In this document: positions 25,901 through 37,234 of the stretch, piece by piece
Layout of the letters: every line of letters starts with the position of its first letter
How positions within the stretch are numbered: position 1 is the stretch's first letter
From: Datnioides undecimradiatus
Taxonomy: Eukaryota > Chordata > Actinopteri > Lobotiformes > Datnioididae
Assembly: GCA_008933995.1 (NCBI GenBank)
Contig: WARS01002972.1
Coordinates: 1-64,000 of the forward strand
Direction: 5' to 3'
Length of the DNA stretch: 64,000 nucleotides
Notes under the pieces: generated by a model
The model's database searches: none
Seen by the model: the letters and a program-made list of their open reading frames with translations, nothing else
What the model was told of the DNA's origin: nothing
Program-made: the position numbers and the translations under genes

Positions 25901-28900
25901 ACAGTATATTTAAAACACACAGAGGTTTTGGCTGCAACAGTACAACCTTTGCTCCCCACCTGCACACACGACTTTTACAGAGAGCTGAGCTGTGTGCCAA
26001 AAGTAAACAGTAGTGTAATATATTATTTATGCTGCTGTGAAATAGATAATGGATTATATTTTAAGTAACTTGAATAGCACTATTTAAATGTTGGTAATAC
26101 GATGTCCAATGCTGATAGTCATGCCATGAGTGCTGTAGATCTGTGGTTGACTCACCTGCTACACTTTTAAGTAATTGAGCATATTATGGGATTTATGTTA
26201 GCTACCTTAACTATAATGCCCAAAATGACCACTGTGGTGCAAACAATCCAACTGCTGTTTAAGAACAATGGGCAGGCCATATTCAATCACTGTCAAGTGG
26301 CATAAAGATATGACTAATGATCTGCCAATCATGGTAGCATATCTCAAACATCAGCAAATAATTATCCATGGTCGATTGATTATTATATCCATAACTGTCT
26401 CCGTTTCTGGCTGGAAATGCATTATGCCCACTGTAGGACTGGTCATGGACACATTTCCTCCTTTTTGTAACTCTTTGCTCCTCTGCACATCTGTAAAATT
26501 AAGTTTTACAGGAACTGTTTTAGTGCCTGGGGTATTTCTGCCAGTAATATGTTATACATACTGGTAAGTATACAGTTTGTAGTTTTCATGAGGTTTGGGG
26601 TGACCATACAGATGCAGACAAGATAATAAGGTAGTTAGATCAAAGTAGGATCAGCATGCACTGTTGTTTGCCAAAGTCCCTTTTTGTTACTTACATTGGA
26701 GAGTTCCAAAGCCAGAAAGTTAGCTTATTAGTGGCACTTTGGAAAGTCTCAGTGCTCTTAAAGGTTTTATGGTAGAATTCACTGCTACACAAAATATACA
26801 TTTGAGAATATTACTGTATAGGTTGTATTTGGTTGTCAGACCCTGAAACAGGTCCCTGCAGTTTTTTGTGGGTAGAGTCTAATCTAGAAGAGACTCGTTT
26901 TTACTTACACTGTGTACTTGACTTCTGCGCACTGCCACGAAAGGGCAGGTGTGTTTATTTAATTTATGGATTTAATAATGCTCACACATACATCCACATG
27001 TCCCTCAGAGTACTGGTGGGTCAGCATGAAATGCAACTAACTAATGATAAGGGCAGATAGCTTTGCCAACATTGGCTAAAAGCCCCAGTTGTTTGTCATG
27101 AATCTTAATTAGAATATTTTTCTACTCCTTTTCTTTACCTTTACCTCCCCGTTGCTGCTCTTCCTCCCTTATCTTCACTTCTTTCCTTGGTCTTCTCCCC
27201 CCTACTAATGTTTCTCTTCCTGTAGAGGAAGCTACTAAATTACTTGGCAGTTCTGGTGAAGATGAGGTGGCTGCAAGAGGAAGGCCCACATCAGATCAAT
27301 GGCCTTTGGCCTCACTGCACATTTATCACACAAGCACTCGCACATACATATTTTTAACTTTGTAGCACACACATACACACAGGGTAGAGAAAAGCAAATG
27401 CTAACTTTCAATCTCACACAAAAGCATGCGCGCACACACAGAACTTTGCCATGATTAATTAAGCCGTGTGGAATAGCAGAGCTCCATAAAGACATCATCA
27501 GGAATCTGAATCCATTCGCCTCTCTTCTTCTGCATTTAATTGGCTCTAACAGTTCATCACCAGAGCTACACACACACACACTCACCCACTTAAAAGAAAT
27601 GGGAAATCTTTACGTTGATCTGTAGCTAGGAGTGTTGGTCCTAGCTCTCGATCTAACTAACTGTTGTTAGTGCTCTGTATTGCTCTTATAAAAGCATAAT
27701 GAATCAGTTTTTGTCAGTGTGTGCGCGTGTGTGTGTGTTATAAGTGGTTGTGCCTGATTTAATCTCTCATGTTTTCCTGGGTTCTGGCCCCTTCAGCAGA
27801 CAAAGATATAAGAACAGGCAACAAGAGGGACAAAATATCTGTATTTACAATGACAACTTCTGACTAGGACCAACATATGATGGTAGATAGTAGGATAGTA
27901 GTAGCACTGTTGAAAGAGAGCTGCCTCACAAACAACGACACACCGTGGGCCTACAGTATGTGCCAGTTGTGCTCCCTGCGGTATGCCTCTTGAATCATGT
28001 CTTAGGGACAAGCGGTGATTGGTGAAATTTGTCTCTGTCACACTCCAGACTGCTCCATCTTGACCAGCTTCTCTGAGGTAAAGTCAACCTGGCCCATTCA
28101 ACTGTTTAAAAGGAAATATTCGGGTTACTTGTTAAATCTTGCTCAGCAATGGAATAAGACACAATAAGCCCTTTCTCTGCTCTTCTTTGTCTTAACAATC
28201 TCAGTAGTCTGTTCATGCCTCAGTGACAGTCCTCAACTGTCAGACAGACAAGAGATGTGCTGTATGTCTCTGTGGCTTAACATCACAACACATATTACTA
28301 GTAGCCCTACTGAAAAGAGATGATTAAAAATTATTAACAAACATCAACTCCCTGTTTGTTTGCTTTTTTTTTGAATGAACACTCCATCATCAATTAGGCT
28401 GCATTATTCTCCCCTCTTCACATTGATTTATTTTTTCCTTTATGACACACTGACTGATCATTCCCCTCCTCCACTCCTCCTCTTCCCTCCACATCCTTCT
28501 TACTCTGAGTCATTCATCAATACTAGGAACCCACAATTATGCTAACACTGGCTTGTTATGACAGCACCAAGTGTGCTGCATTGGCCACTTATTGACTAAA
28601 TGGATAATCTTGCTTTTCTTAAAAGGAGTGCACACAATCAGTCAGCACAGTCCTGATGTCCTCTCACAGCCTGGCTCTCTGCTCAGTATCCAGTCTGCTT
28701 CTGTTCTTGCTCTTTTCTGACATCTGTCATATCGTGACATAATTGACAAAATGTAAATATCTTTTTAATTTTATCATGTCTTACTTACAGAAAAAAGTTA
28801 TGTGGGGGAGCTGTTCATAAAAAGACATCTAATTAGGGACATTTGCTGCTTTCTCCTACTGTAATTTTCTTTCCTGCTAAATAACCACTGGAAATGAACA

Positions 28901-31900
28901 TCCAGACAGTGACTGGAGAAGAAAGAGGTGATTTATTTAAGCTAGGCAATTTTTAAGATTACCCGTTTTAAATGTAGAGAACAGATCTTGAGTAAAGACA
29001 CTTCATCCAAGCCACCATCACAACAGAGGAATCTGGGAATGGGATGATGTTACTTTCCAGCAGTGCATCCCAGTAACTTAGTGACAACCTAAAGTGAACT
29101 CACCAGACTCAGACTGCTGCAGTCATCTGCTGAGCTTCAAAGTGAATGAGAAGACATAGTCTAATGCTTAGCTTTTGATCTGCTTGTCGACTTCACTGTG
29201 ACAATCTATTGCTTCCAGCTACATAATGCTAACACAGCAAACAGGACTGTTGTCAGAGTAATGTTGGATTTGTTAACTGGACCGTAAAATATTTCACCAA
29301 CTAGTTGCAAAATTTACTGTGAGCACACTGCTCAACTGTGCGCCACTGTCTCCTCAACTGTGACGCACTCAGCACTCTGCAGTATATGCTGCATGGTGCT
29401 GAGATTATTGTAGTGATGTCCTGGTTTATAGTTTTTACCATTAGTGACTCGGCTCTTTCATTTCAGCTATGGTTGTAGTTAAATACTACCAGCTTCTCAT
29501 TATCCACTGACAGGTGCAGTGCACCCTGGATATATTGTCTCATTGTCAGTGCTTATCTGAAAATATGTGTTCAGAATCACAGAATGTGAGATAATAATAT
29601 TGGCCCACTGTTAGATTGGTTGGGTGAGTTTTGGAGTTCCATTTATCTTTTTATTTGAGGACATATTAAACTACAGATTTTACTAAATGTTGCCATTTTA
29701 GTTGAATCTTTTCACAAACTTTGATTTAATGTAATTCAGACTTGTTTATTCACTATGCCTCGATGAGATCTACAACCATAGACAGCTGTATGGATTTAAG
29801 TAGAAGTGTAGATGTGTGTAAGATGGACGACTGAAAATCATGGCTGCTTTTTGACGCAATACAGAGACTACAGCGCAGCAGCAGCTTTGCAACGCTGCAT
29901 TTAAGCTGCCAGTCAGCACCATCAGGTTCAACCTTGTTGAGATTCTCTGGCTCTACTTGGTCATTCAGTTAGGACAGTATCATGCTGCCAAATTGTAGCA
30001 GCTGCATTTCTGGGCGACCATCTTACGTTCACCATCTGTCACATGTAGCACTTCCCTCGGAAGAGAAGCTATCACGTGATCCGTGACTATGATTGCATCT
30101 TGACAGATTATTTATTTGACTAATTACATTGCTTACAAAAGCTCAAATCAAGCATGAGGTGAGCTTTATTGTTTTACTACTTCTCCCTGTTTTCTTGCCT
30201 GTAGATGTGAGATGAACTGTGGAACATTCGCCATATTTTAATGGCCATTGTGCAGGTAGCCCCGTGTCATGTGCGCCTCAGCTACTTGGCCCAACTTGCT
30301 TTAACAAGACGTGTTTGAAGCAGTGTACGCACAATGTGCAGCAGATTCTTTTGACAGAAATGTAACAGACACTTCAAACACCCCGGGATATTTCAGAAAG
30401 ACAGATGAGCAGACAGACATTACCATCCCCAGAGCCATCCCACCAGCATGGCGAGAAAACTGTCAACTGTCCTGAGGCCTGGCTGTTTCCAGCTGGACTT
30501 GCCTTGCACCCTGCGCCTGCCCCACCCTCTTCTCTGGGACTCAGCAGCCCAGCTACACAGGCAAACAGAGTCCCTCTAATCTGTCTTTCTCTCTCTCTCT
30601 GCCAAATATGTATCCCTGCAGACTTTAGTGCCCCACATGGGGGAAAGGCAGTTGGGCTGGTTGAGTCTTTGTGCAAAGTGCAAATAGACAGATATCTCCG
30701 AGCGGTAATTTTGTGAAATAAACCAAGATGGCTGACAGAAATGTGACACAAAGGGATCAAGAGCTGTGTTGAGCTTCTCAAAATGGTCACCTGTGAAGTA
30801 AACATTTGTGTTCAAATGGAGCCCAGTTCTTCCACCAGCTCTGTTTCTCCCTTCCTTTGTGTTTTCTGTCTGTTTCTGCTGTAGAATGCTGCGGTTTTGA
30901 TGGGCAGCAGATATTAGGGGGTTTGGCAGCATTTAATTCCCAGTTGAAATTGTTGACATGGGATGGAGGCGAGGAGGGGAGAATACAAGACACTTCAATC
31001 ATAGACTGACAATTTGTGTGTGTGTGTGTGTGTTAAGAACAGATTGGGGGAGGGGGTTTCTATGTGAATGGACAATGCTCTGTAAAGGGGGACTTGATAG
31101 GAAGAAAAAGATGAAGATGCTCAAAATTGAAGTGGTGCTGAGACGCTCTGACTTTTAGTTGTGTGTGTCAAGCACCATGATGCAGCTTGATTGCTTCTTT
31201 AGTCCCAAGCAGTGATGTAAACATCCACATTATGACAATTTGCACTGCGGGCTTTGTGTTTAGCTTGTGTCAGCTGATATAGCCTCAATAACATCACTAT
31301 GACATCATCAGGGATATTCCTCGGACTTCAAATTTCATTTCCACAGAAGACATTGTAAATCTTTTGTGAAATACTGCAGCATGTTTTGATATTTACAACA
31401 GTAAGCCAACAGTCAGTAGTCATGTGTACCATAAAAGTACAGTTCAATCTGCTGTAATTTAAAAGGCCTGATTGTTGGATCATTCACCGATGGTGGCGCA
31501 GTAGCAGCGCTGAAACACACATTTATCATTAGTAAAGTAGTTTTAAACCCTCTCTAAGCTTAAATACAGTGAGGGGAGGAAAAATGAAGACAATTATGTG
31601 TGAACCAGGCTGCAGGGAGGAGGGCAGAGACAGCAAGCTGAAGGAAAATTCTTTTCCAGTCCACTGAGCTCTTTCGCTTCTTTGCAAGCAAGAGACACCC
31701 ATGGGAGAAAAAAGTGACAGATGGGGGGGGGGGGGGGGTGTCTGTCTGTCTGTCTGTGTGTCTGTGTGTGTGTGTGTGTGTAAATGTGTCTGGTGGAGGG
31801 CACTAATGACCGAACCACATTACTGACCTGGTCTACACAACTGTGTGTGTCATGGTTGATGGCCATATCTATGCTGTGTTAATATTTGGTATCTTTGTAT

Positions 31901-32871
31901 TTATAATTACACTGTGTACAACAGTTGTGGTGGCAGACACACGTTGACATTTATCCACCTGCAGCTGTTTATGTAAATCTATTGATGTTGCATTGGCTGA
32001 CTGGGTGATGGCAGCAATTTATTGTCAAAGCATATCCTGAGTTCCCGTTTGTAATATTGAGTGCTATTACTATTGTGTGTTTATGAAGCACAAGTTTGAC
32101 AGATGACGTTAAGAGTGTGTGTTTGTGCTTGCTATATGAATAAAGTTTGATTGATTGATACATTAATACATACATTAATAAGACACATAGGTTGATACAT
32201 GGATGAGTGTTGATAAAACTGCTTGGTTTACAAACAGCATGCACGGACATATCAAGCTCACAACCATACATTTTAGTTTGTTTGTTGGTTGGTTTGCTGG
32301 TTTACTTTATTAAAGTATTTAGAACATACTCATCATATGTATGAACAGCACAGAAGACAGCCGTGCTATATCAGACAACGTGGAGATTTTTAGTTTAGTA
32401 GACTAGACCACTGAAAGTCCCCACTGAGATTTCTTGGCCAGCTAGCAACAGGGTCTAATGACTGCACATTGTGACAGAAGATCTCTCTTTTAGGAGCCAC
32501 AATATCTCGAGCTTACTGACCAGACTCTGCAAAATTTGATCTTGATTTTCATATTTTATACCACTGACAATATTTTGATAATAACATCATCTTTATATCA
32601 TTTGTCTCAATTTTGTTTTGTATGTGTCACTGATGACATATTGCTGCACTGACTCACTCCTAGCAGTTAGAATTTAGTAGTTATCTGTGCATACTGAAAT
32701 AATTGCCCCCTCTACATTCTTTTCTTCTCCTCTGTCCTTGCCTCTGCTCTGCTTTCCTGTCCTCTCAGTCTCTATGGCAGGCACATGCAGGCCAACCCAG
32801 AACCTCCACAGAAGAGCAATGACAAGAGTAAGAAGATCAGCCGCAAACCACTGGCTGCCAAGAACAAATAA
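7264..32871 (+). CDS. RSU1: RSU1 Ras suppressor protein 1 (leucine-rich repeat), complete
   Basis: RSU1 is a cytoplasmic leucine-rich-repeat protein that binds PINCH1 in the ILK-PINCH-parvin complex at focal adhesions and was found as a suppressor of Ras transformation. Eight coding exons: 7264-7372, 8624-8674, 12000-12120, 15836-15954, 16843-16925, 17704-17818, 18599-18731, 32769-32871. They sum to 834 nt, so 277 residues plus stop, exactly the human length. The N-terminus [20 protein letters not shown] and the C-terminus [12 protein letters not shown] match human almost residue for residue. LRRs of the LxxLxxLxLxxNxL type run from about residue 38 to 200 ([67 protein letters not shown]). 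All introns are GT-AG. Exon 7 is followed by a 14-kb intron. The gene is head-to-head with TRDMT1 and upstream of C1QL3 in the same direction. Confidence 0.99.
8624..8674 (+). CDS. RSU1: RSU1 exon 2
   Basis: Only 51 nt, encoding [16 protein letters not shown], the first LRR. Acceptor TTTCAG, donor GTAAGC. Confidence 0.97.
8675..11911. other. RSU1 intron 2 (most), nothing recognised
   Basis: Non-coding. Open frames such as 9735-9926 and 10056-10325 lack splice context or homology. No transposon signature is recognised. Confidence 0.5.
11912..11953. repeat. (GT)n microsatellite
   Basis: About 20 GT units with one GC interruption, ending roughly 45 nt before the RSU1 exon 3 acceptor. Confidence 0.95.
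12000..12120 (+). CDS. RSU1: RSU1 exon 3
   Basis: Encodes [20 protein letters not shown] and [20 protein letters not shown]. Acceptor TTCTAG sits just after a long GT microsatellite; donor GTATGT. Confidence 0.98.
13924..13991. repeat. (GT)n microsatellite, ~34 uninterrupted units
   Basis: A pure GT tract of about 68 nt in RSU1 intron 3, the longest perfect microsatellite in the window and likely polymorphic. Confidence 0.97.
14860..15400 (+). mobile_element. Degenerate Tc1-like DNA transposase
   Basis: In RSU1 intron 3, stop- and frameshift-ridden translation on the plus strand follows the order of a Tc1 transposase. A helix-turn-helix-like stretch [14 protein letters not shown] comes first, then [20 protein letters not shown], a [10 protein letters not shown] segment resembling the CFSAAGTG part of the catalytic core, then [13 protein letters not shown] (PKHTS at 15271-15285) and a degraded WPSQSPDLNPIE equivalent. 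The Asp expected just before NDPKHT is lost. No terminal repeats were found, so this is an old, dead insertion. Confidence 0.7.
15836..15954 (+). CDS. RSU1: RSU1 exon 4
   Basis: Encodes [20 protein letters not shown] and [19 protein letters not shown]. Acceptor GTGTAG, donor GTAAGT. Confidence 0.98.
16843..16925 (+). CDS. RSU1: RSU1 exon 5
   Basis: Encodes [20 protein letters not shown] then KLTKLQI. Acceptor TTGCAG, donor GTAAGT. Confidence 0.98.
17704..17818 (+). CDS. RSU1: RSU1 exon 6
   Basis: Encodes [20 protein letters not shown] and [18 protein letters not shown]. Acceptor GTCCAG, donor GTACAG. Confidence 0.98.
18599..18731 (+). CDS. RSU1: RSU1 exon 7
   Basis: Encodes [20 protein letters not shown] then [20 protein letters not shown] and TYK. 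Acceptor TTGCAG, donor GTAAGT at 18732. Reading through the donor meets TAG immediately. Confidence 0.98.
18779..19190 (-). mobile_element. L2-like LINE reverse transcriptase fragment
   Basis: Minus-strand translation gives, in order, [45 protein letters not shown] and, after a frameshift, [14 protein letters not shown] (18817-18856). These match the fish L2-type RT order QFAYR, FVDFSSAFNTI, PQTV, GAPQGCVLSPLL and FADDT. The catalytic aspartates of the xxDD box persist but the frame is broken. No endonuclease or 3' end is attached. Confidence 0.75.
25284..25440. repeat. A-rich dispersed-repeat-like segment
   Basis: Rich in GACAGGAA, AAACAC and AACACTGGACA and ending in ATCATGACAAGACA. Its composition and word usage resemble 63190-63363, suggesting two remnants of one dispersed family. 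Non-coding. Confidence 0.35.
30400..31000. other. GC-richer intronic block, candidate regulatory element
   Basis: Inside RSU1 intron 7, with a balanced composition unlike the flanks. Phrases such as CTCCGAGCGGTAATTTTGTG and AACCAAGATGGCTGACAG look non-repetitive. Open frames on both strands (30405-30716 +, 30374-30805 -) have no recognised protein and no clear splice sites. Conservation with other fish would decide. Confidence 0.25.
31723..31780. repeat. Compound microsatellite G(16)-(TCTG)n-(GT)n
   Basis: Sixteen G residues followed by about four TCTG units and then GT repeats, in RSU1 intron 7. Confidence 0.95.
32100..32165 (+). repeat. L2/SINE-type 3' tail
   Basis: GAATAAAGTTTGATTGATTG followed by ATACATTAATACATACATTAAT is the usual 3' terminus of fish L2-mobilised elements (AATAAA, then TTGATTGA repeats). 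No body recognised upstream. Confidence 0.5.
32769..32871 (+). CDS. RSU1: RSU1 exon 8 (C-terminus and stop)
   Basis: Encodes [20 protein letters not shown] then [13 protein letters not shown] and TAA. Acceptor CTCTCAG. Split codon TA+T gives Tyr, as in human. Confidence 0.98.
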
Positions 32872-34249
32872 GAAGAATGAAGGTGGAAACGAAAACTCAC
32901 TCAACCAGCCAAACTCACTGCATGTGCCTTTATTTCTTCTTTTATTGTTCATATAAAACTGTATTTCATGGAAATGTATCAGTTAGGTTTCCAAATATTT
33001 ACTGTTGAATACTGTTTGGACTATATTCCACTGTGCCTGAGTCCATATGGATGTTTGTATTTCTTTCTTTTTTTAACCTTTCTTGACTGTTTGAGTCTTG
33101 GTGCTCCTTACTTACAGTGCTTGGACAAAGGGGTGATTATTGGTAACGGTAACACACTGCATAACCACCAGATTGGATGTAGTTTAGAAGCAACGTTAAG
33201 AATGTTAAGAAAAACAGAAGTCCTCCAAGGCAACACTGTTAAAATGATATTAAAGGCAAACTCTGAGCTGAGTACAGCTTTCTCTGTAAACGGTTTTGGC
33301 TCATAGATGTTTTGAGTTATTCAGAAGAGTTTGAAAAGACGGACGGTGGCTGATTACTCTATTGCTATTCCCAGTTTGCTATTCAATGTAAGCCTTTGCA
33401 GTGCCTGTTCAAACAAGGCTTCTTAGTACTGGCAGATTGTTCTGCCTCCAGTATTTCTAGTTGTACCTTTAAGAAGGAGCATTTATCCTAACTAGAATCT
33501 GCCCTTCCTCTTGAGCAGATAAACCCGCAGCCAGATGGATAAATGATGTATACATACAAAAACAGTGCTAGGCATTGGTATTTATAAAATTGGAATATAA
33601 GGTGAGAATCAGCACGAGCAGCATGAGTCCAGGCCATCGGGCTGTGACCTGCTGTTTGGGAAAAGCCAGAATGAAGACGTGACAGTGGTTTGTGCTGTTG
33701 AGAAACAAAGGAGGTGGGATTAAAGGGGGAAACAAGAATTGTAAGCAAGCTAGCTAACAGTGTTAACTATCCTGTCAAGATAATCAACCAAAAGAACAGT
33801 GACAGACACATTAGCAAAATATTTTACAAAATAGATTTATGTAATGTCCAGAATTTGGTTATCAAGATTGGGATTTTTGCCAGTATACATTAGTTTTCAT
33901 ATTAACTAGTCTATTAAACACATTGGTTACAATACTAAACGATACACCAGTTTAATTATCAAGGCAGGTGGTTTTTTTGAAAGCTTGCAGTCACTGTCTA
34001 GTGAGTCAGGGTTTGTTCTCTTATGTAGGTCAATATAGCATATGGGATAATGACACCGACCTTAGATCAGCAACTTTGGAAAGATCATGGCCTGAAAATA
34101 AAATCATTTGGATCTAATACAGTGTCATTTTTTCAGTCAATTGTTTGCTGTTGTCCTTACAACTCAGTTTTGCCCCGATTTCTTCTTCTTTGGGAGAAAT
34201 CATAGCGCTGCCCTTTGTTGCGTTCTTATGTAAAGGACCATTTGTGTTT

Positions 34250-34255
34250 AATAAA
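34250..34255 (+). terminator. RSU1: Candidate RSU1 polyadenylation signal
   Basis: AATAAA followed by an oligo-T and TGT-containing stretch within 30 nt. Alternatives at 34097 and 34773. Confidence 0.45.
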
Positions 34256-34772
34256 TTAAAACTTTGTAATTTTTTTTCAGTGTTATAATTCTGTAAGTTT
34301 ATGACCAGCAGAGTATTCCTGAATCATCAGCAGTGAGCACTAAGTAGCTTATCTCTCAGCATACCCCCTGGCCTTCCTTGCCTCTGCTTTTCTCTGCTTG
34401 CTCATCTTTCTCAGTATTTTCACCACTGTCAAACAAAACTTAGTCTGAAGCATTCATTTCAAATACAGTTATCTCTAAGAGTGAGGAAGCAAGCTCAGTG
34501 ACACCAGCCACTGATCACATTCATTCCACTCATCACTGAGAGCGCCCTGAATCACTGTTCAATTGTTCTTGTATTTTAATCTCACTGTACCTCCAAGTCC
34601 ACATTCTCTTTAAGTTATTTTTAAAGCTTTACCAAGTGTCCATTGAATTTCAGTCTGTTACAAAAATGAATGTAAGATATTTTTTAAATTCCTGCTTCAA
34701 TTCATGCTTTTATCAAGAGCTGTCTGTATTAAACATTTCAATCATAATGCCCTCTCTTGTATTGTTAACTTG

Positions 34773-34778
34773 AATAAA
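34773..34778 (+). terminator. RSU1: Candidate distal RSU1 polyadenylation signal
   Basis: AATAAA followed within 40 nt by GTTTGGGATTGTTGTTT, a good GU-rich downstream element. Confidence 0.45.
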
Positions 34779-34799
34779 TGCAGCATAGTAAAAGTCTAA

Positions 34800-37230
34800 A
34801 AAATTTTAGTTTGGGATTGTTGTTTCTATTCTTAGAGTAAAACACTGCTTTTACTATAGTTCATTATGGTATAGAATTAAAAGATGAGATTAAATTAGAA
34901 AAAAGGTCTCAAGTTTATTTGCAATTTGTAGTTTCTCTTGCAGTTGTTCAGGTTTCTTTTCCTGCACCCACTATACTATACCGTTTCCAGGTACTTCATT
35001 AACTAAGAGCATTCAGAGCACCATGCAGATGGGTAAGATACTGTATGTTGCTTGATTTTTTAGACACATTCCATGACACATTTTCTAATCAGCAGAAAGT
35101 TATGCAGATCGGAGGGTTTGCAAAGTTTCTTGAAGAAAGGAATATTCAATATAGTGGCCTTAGCTTAAGACCTCCATCCATCTCAGAAAGAATCTAAAGT
35201 AATGGCAACCTGACTCTTCCTCTGCTGCCTTCTGTCGGAAGGGCTATGCTTGGCCTGAAAGAATTAACAGCATGGATTGCTTCATTACACAAAATGAATA
35301 TTTGTCAGCTTTGAGCAGTGATCACCTGCACTCTTAAAATTCAGTCAAACTATAACCCTGCTCCTCTCTGATGTTTTTCCTTCTCTTTTGGTGAACGTTG
35401 TTCCTGTTTTGTTCCCACTTCATCTCAATTCATCTCACACCTTTCCAAGGACACAATGAGTCCCAGGCTAACTAAAGCCCATTGATTTTCACGAGGTGAT
35501 TTATAGGTGGCGTGTGTGTTAGGGCAGGCTTGATTGTCTAAGGGGGGCTGCACTGTGCCACTTTAATGAGGGTGGTGACACAGGGAAGAGAAGCAAGCAC
35601 CCCGCCCACCACAGAATGAGCTACTAATATACAACCGCTGCTTTACTTAATGACTAAGCCATTTGTACAGAATATATGCTGTAATTTTGTCTAATATTAA
35701 CCTTTCACATTTTTCATCAAATATTTTTCTAGACTTTTCTTTTTTCAAATTTCAATATTAAAAAATGTTTTATTGTCTTGTCTTGGTTCTCCTGTCATAT
35801 GTAAAGATAAACTCAACTGAAGAGCTGAGGTTTAGATACATTTTACCTTACTTCAACTAAGTCAAATCTTAATCAAATCTGAATTAAACTGATACTTGAG
35901 ACTTGAGACTGATGGTCAAACTTGCCAAGTCTCAAAATCCTCGAACCTCATTAACAGGTCTAAAACTAAGTGGTCTTCAAATTAGTTTGTGCGTAGTCAG
36001 CAGAACTACACTGGCTGAACAGCTACTTTAATATCATAGGACTGTGACATGAGAAACTGACATGTTCAATCAGTTACAGGAAAGAAGGGTTAAAACAGAA
36101 AAATGAGAAAAATGTCAGTCTAGTCCAGAATGAAATGAAAGTGGTTAAAGGATAGGAAACAAATCACAATTGAATTGAATTTGCTCATTTGAAGACTGTA
36201 ACATTTAACAATGATTTGAAACTGATGTGTTCAGTACAGGTCATTTATGACCCACCTTCCCTTGCAGAGTGTCAGAGGTCAGATCTTTTGCTATCTGAGG
36301 TCTGACTGCCAACAAATGAGGGCTAGCTTCATTTCCCAAGGTATTAAGCTCCCGGTGCTCTGTCTCAATGTCATGTAGTCGAGGCCACATTTAGGTCAGA
36401 AAAAGCCTCCACCTGTTTAGTGCAAGGTTTTTAAAAGACATTTACAAGACATAAAAATGAGCAATGTCAATTATTGTTGTTTATATAATATATTTTATAT
36501 ATATTATATAATAAATTCAATTATATAATATAATATACTGATTTTTGCTAAGACTATATATATATATATAAAGTAAATGTATCATATGTATAAATAATTC
36601 TCATTCTTATTCTTTCTCTCTTACAGAGGGTAAGAATAAAAATTTTGTGTACTATACGCACATTTTGCCTTCCATGTTTTAATAGGGTCATCGTACACCA
36701 TTTAAACAGGATTCAAAAAAAGGGTAGAAATTATATAAAAGGCAACCAGACATGCACATTCATATGCAAATCTTCCAATGGATGTACTCACACATATGTA
36801 ACTTAATATTTTTCCAATGGACCCAATACAGTTTCAAAAGTAAATGGTTAATTTGGTGTCTCGATGAAAACATATTTTTGTTAAAATAGTTTGTGTTAAA
36901 GGACAGAGGAAAAACACCATCACAGATTTGAATGGTACTGAATATATCATTTAAATCTCTACCACTTTGGAAATGTGAAGTTATATGACTATATGCAATG
37001 ATGTAGGCCACATGTGAATGGACATTTGTTCCATAACAACGTTGCCCTGTACCACATGTGCTGCTGGAGTTTGCCTTCTTCAGACTTTTTTGTTTGTATT
37101 TCTGTTTAATAAACATAATATTGCTGCAACTAATTAATATTTTGATTAAAATGTATTTTGCTGGAATTTGCTGTATGGTTTTAATTTAACTATGGGTTGA
37201 TTTTTTTTCCCAAATTGATAGAATCTTATA
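34800..37230. other. Intergenic, RSU1 to first LINE
   Basis: No gene recognised. Contains an AT-rich palindromic stretch (36481-36570, including a TA run at 36554-36570). Two balanced-composition blocks (about 35440-35600 and 36250-36410) could be regulatory elements of the neighbouring C1QL3. Confidence 0.4.
36481..36570. repeat. AT-rich palindromic/TA microsatellite tract
   Basis: Nearly pure A/T with repeated TATATAATAT words and a TA run at the right end. Confidence 0.8.
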
Positions 37231-37234
37231 GAAT

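Larger units (their letters stand above)
18732..32768. other. RSU1 intron 7, 14 kb
   Basis: The largest intron. It holds an L2-like RT fossil (18779-19190), an A-rich repeat segment (25284-25440), a G/TCTG/GT compound microsatellite (31723-31780) and an L2-type tail (32100-32165). The rest shows no coding exon that I can recognise. GC-richer blocks near 29.8-31.0 kb may be regulatory. Confidence 0.8.
32872..34790 (+). other. RSU1: RSU1 3' UTR (extent uncertain)
   Basis: No coding signal follows the RSU1 stop. Canonical AATAAA hexamers occur at 34097-34102, 34250-34255 and 34773-34778. The latter two are followed by T/GT-rich stretches, so the transcript may end near 34.28 or 34.80 kb. Confidence 0.5.

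Noticed and set aside
30374..30805. 143-codon minus-strand ORF in RSU1 intron 7
   Set aside because: No known domain or clear exon boundaries, and the plus strand is open too. Kept only as a possible regulatory block.
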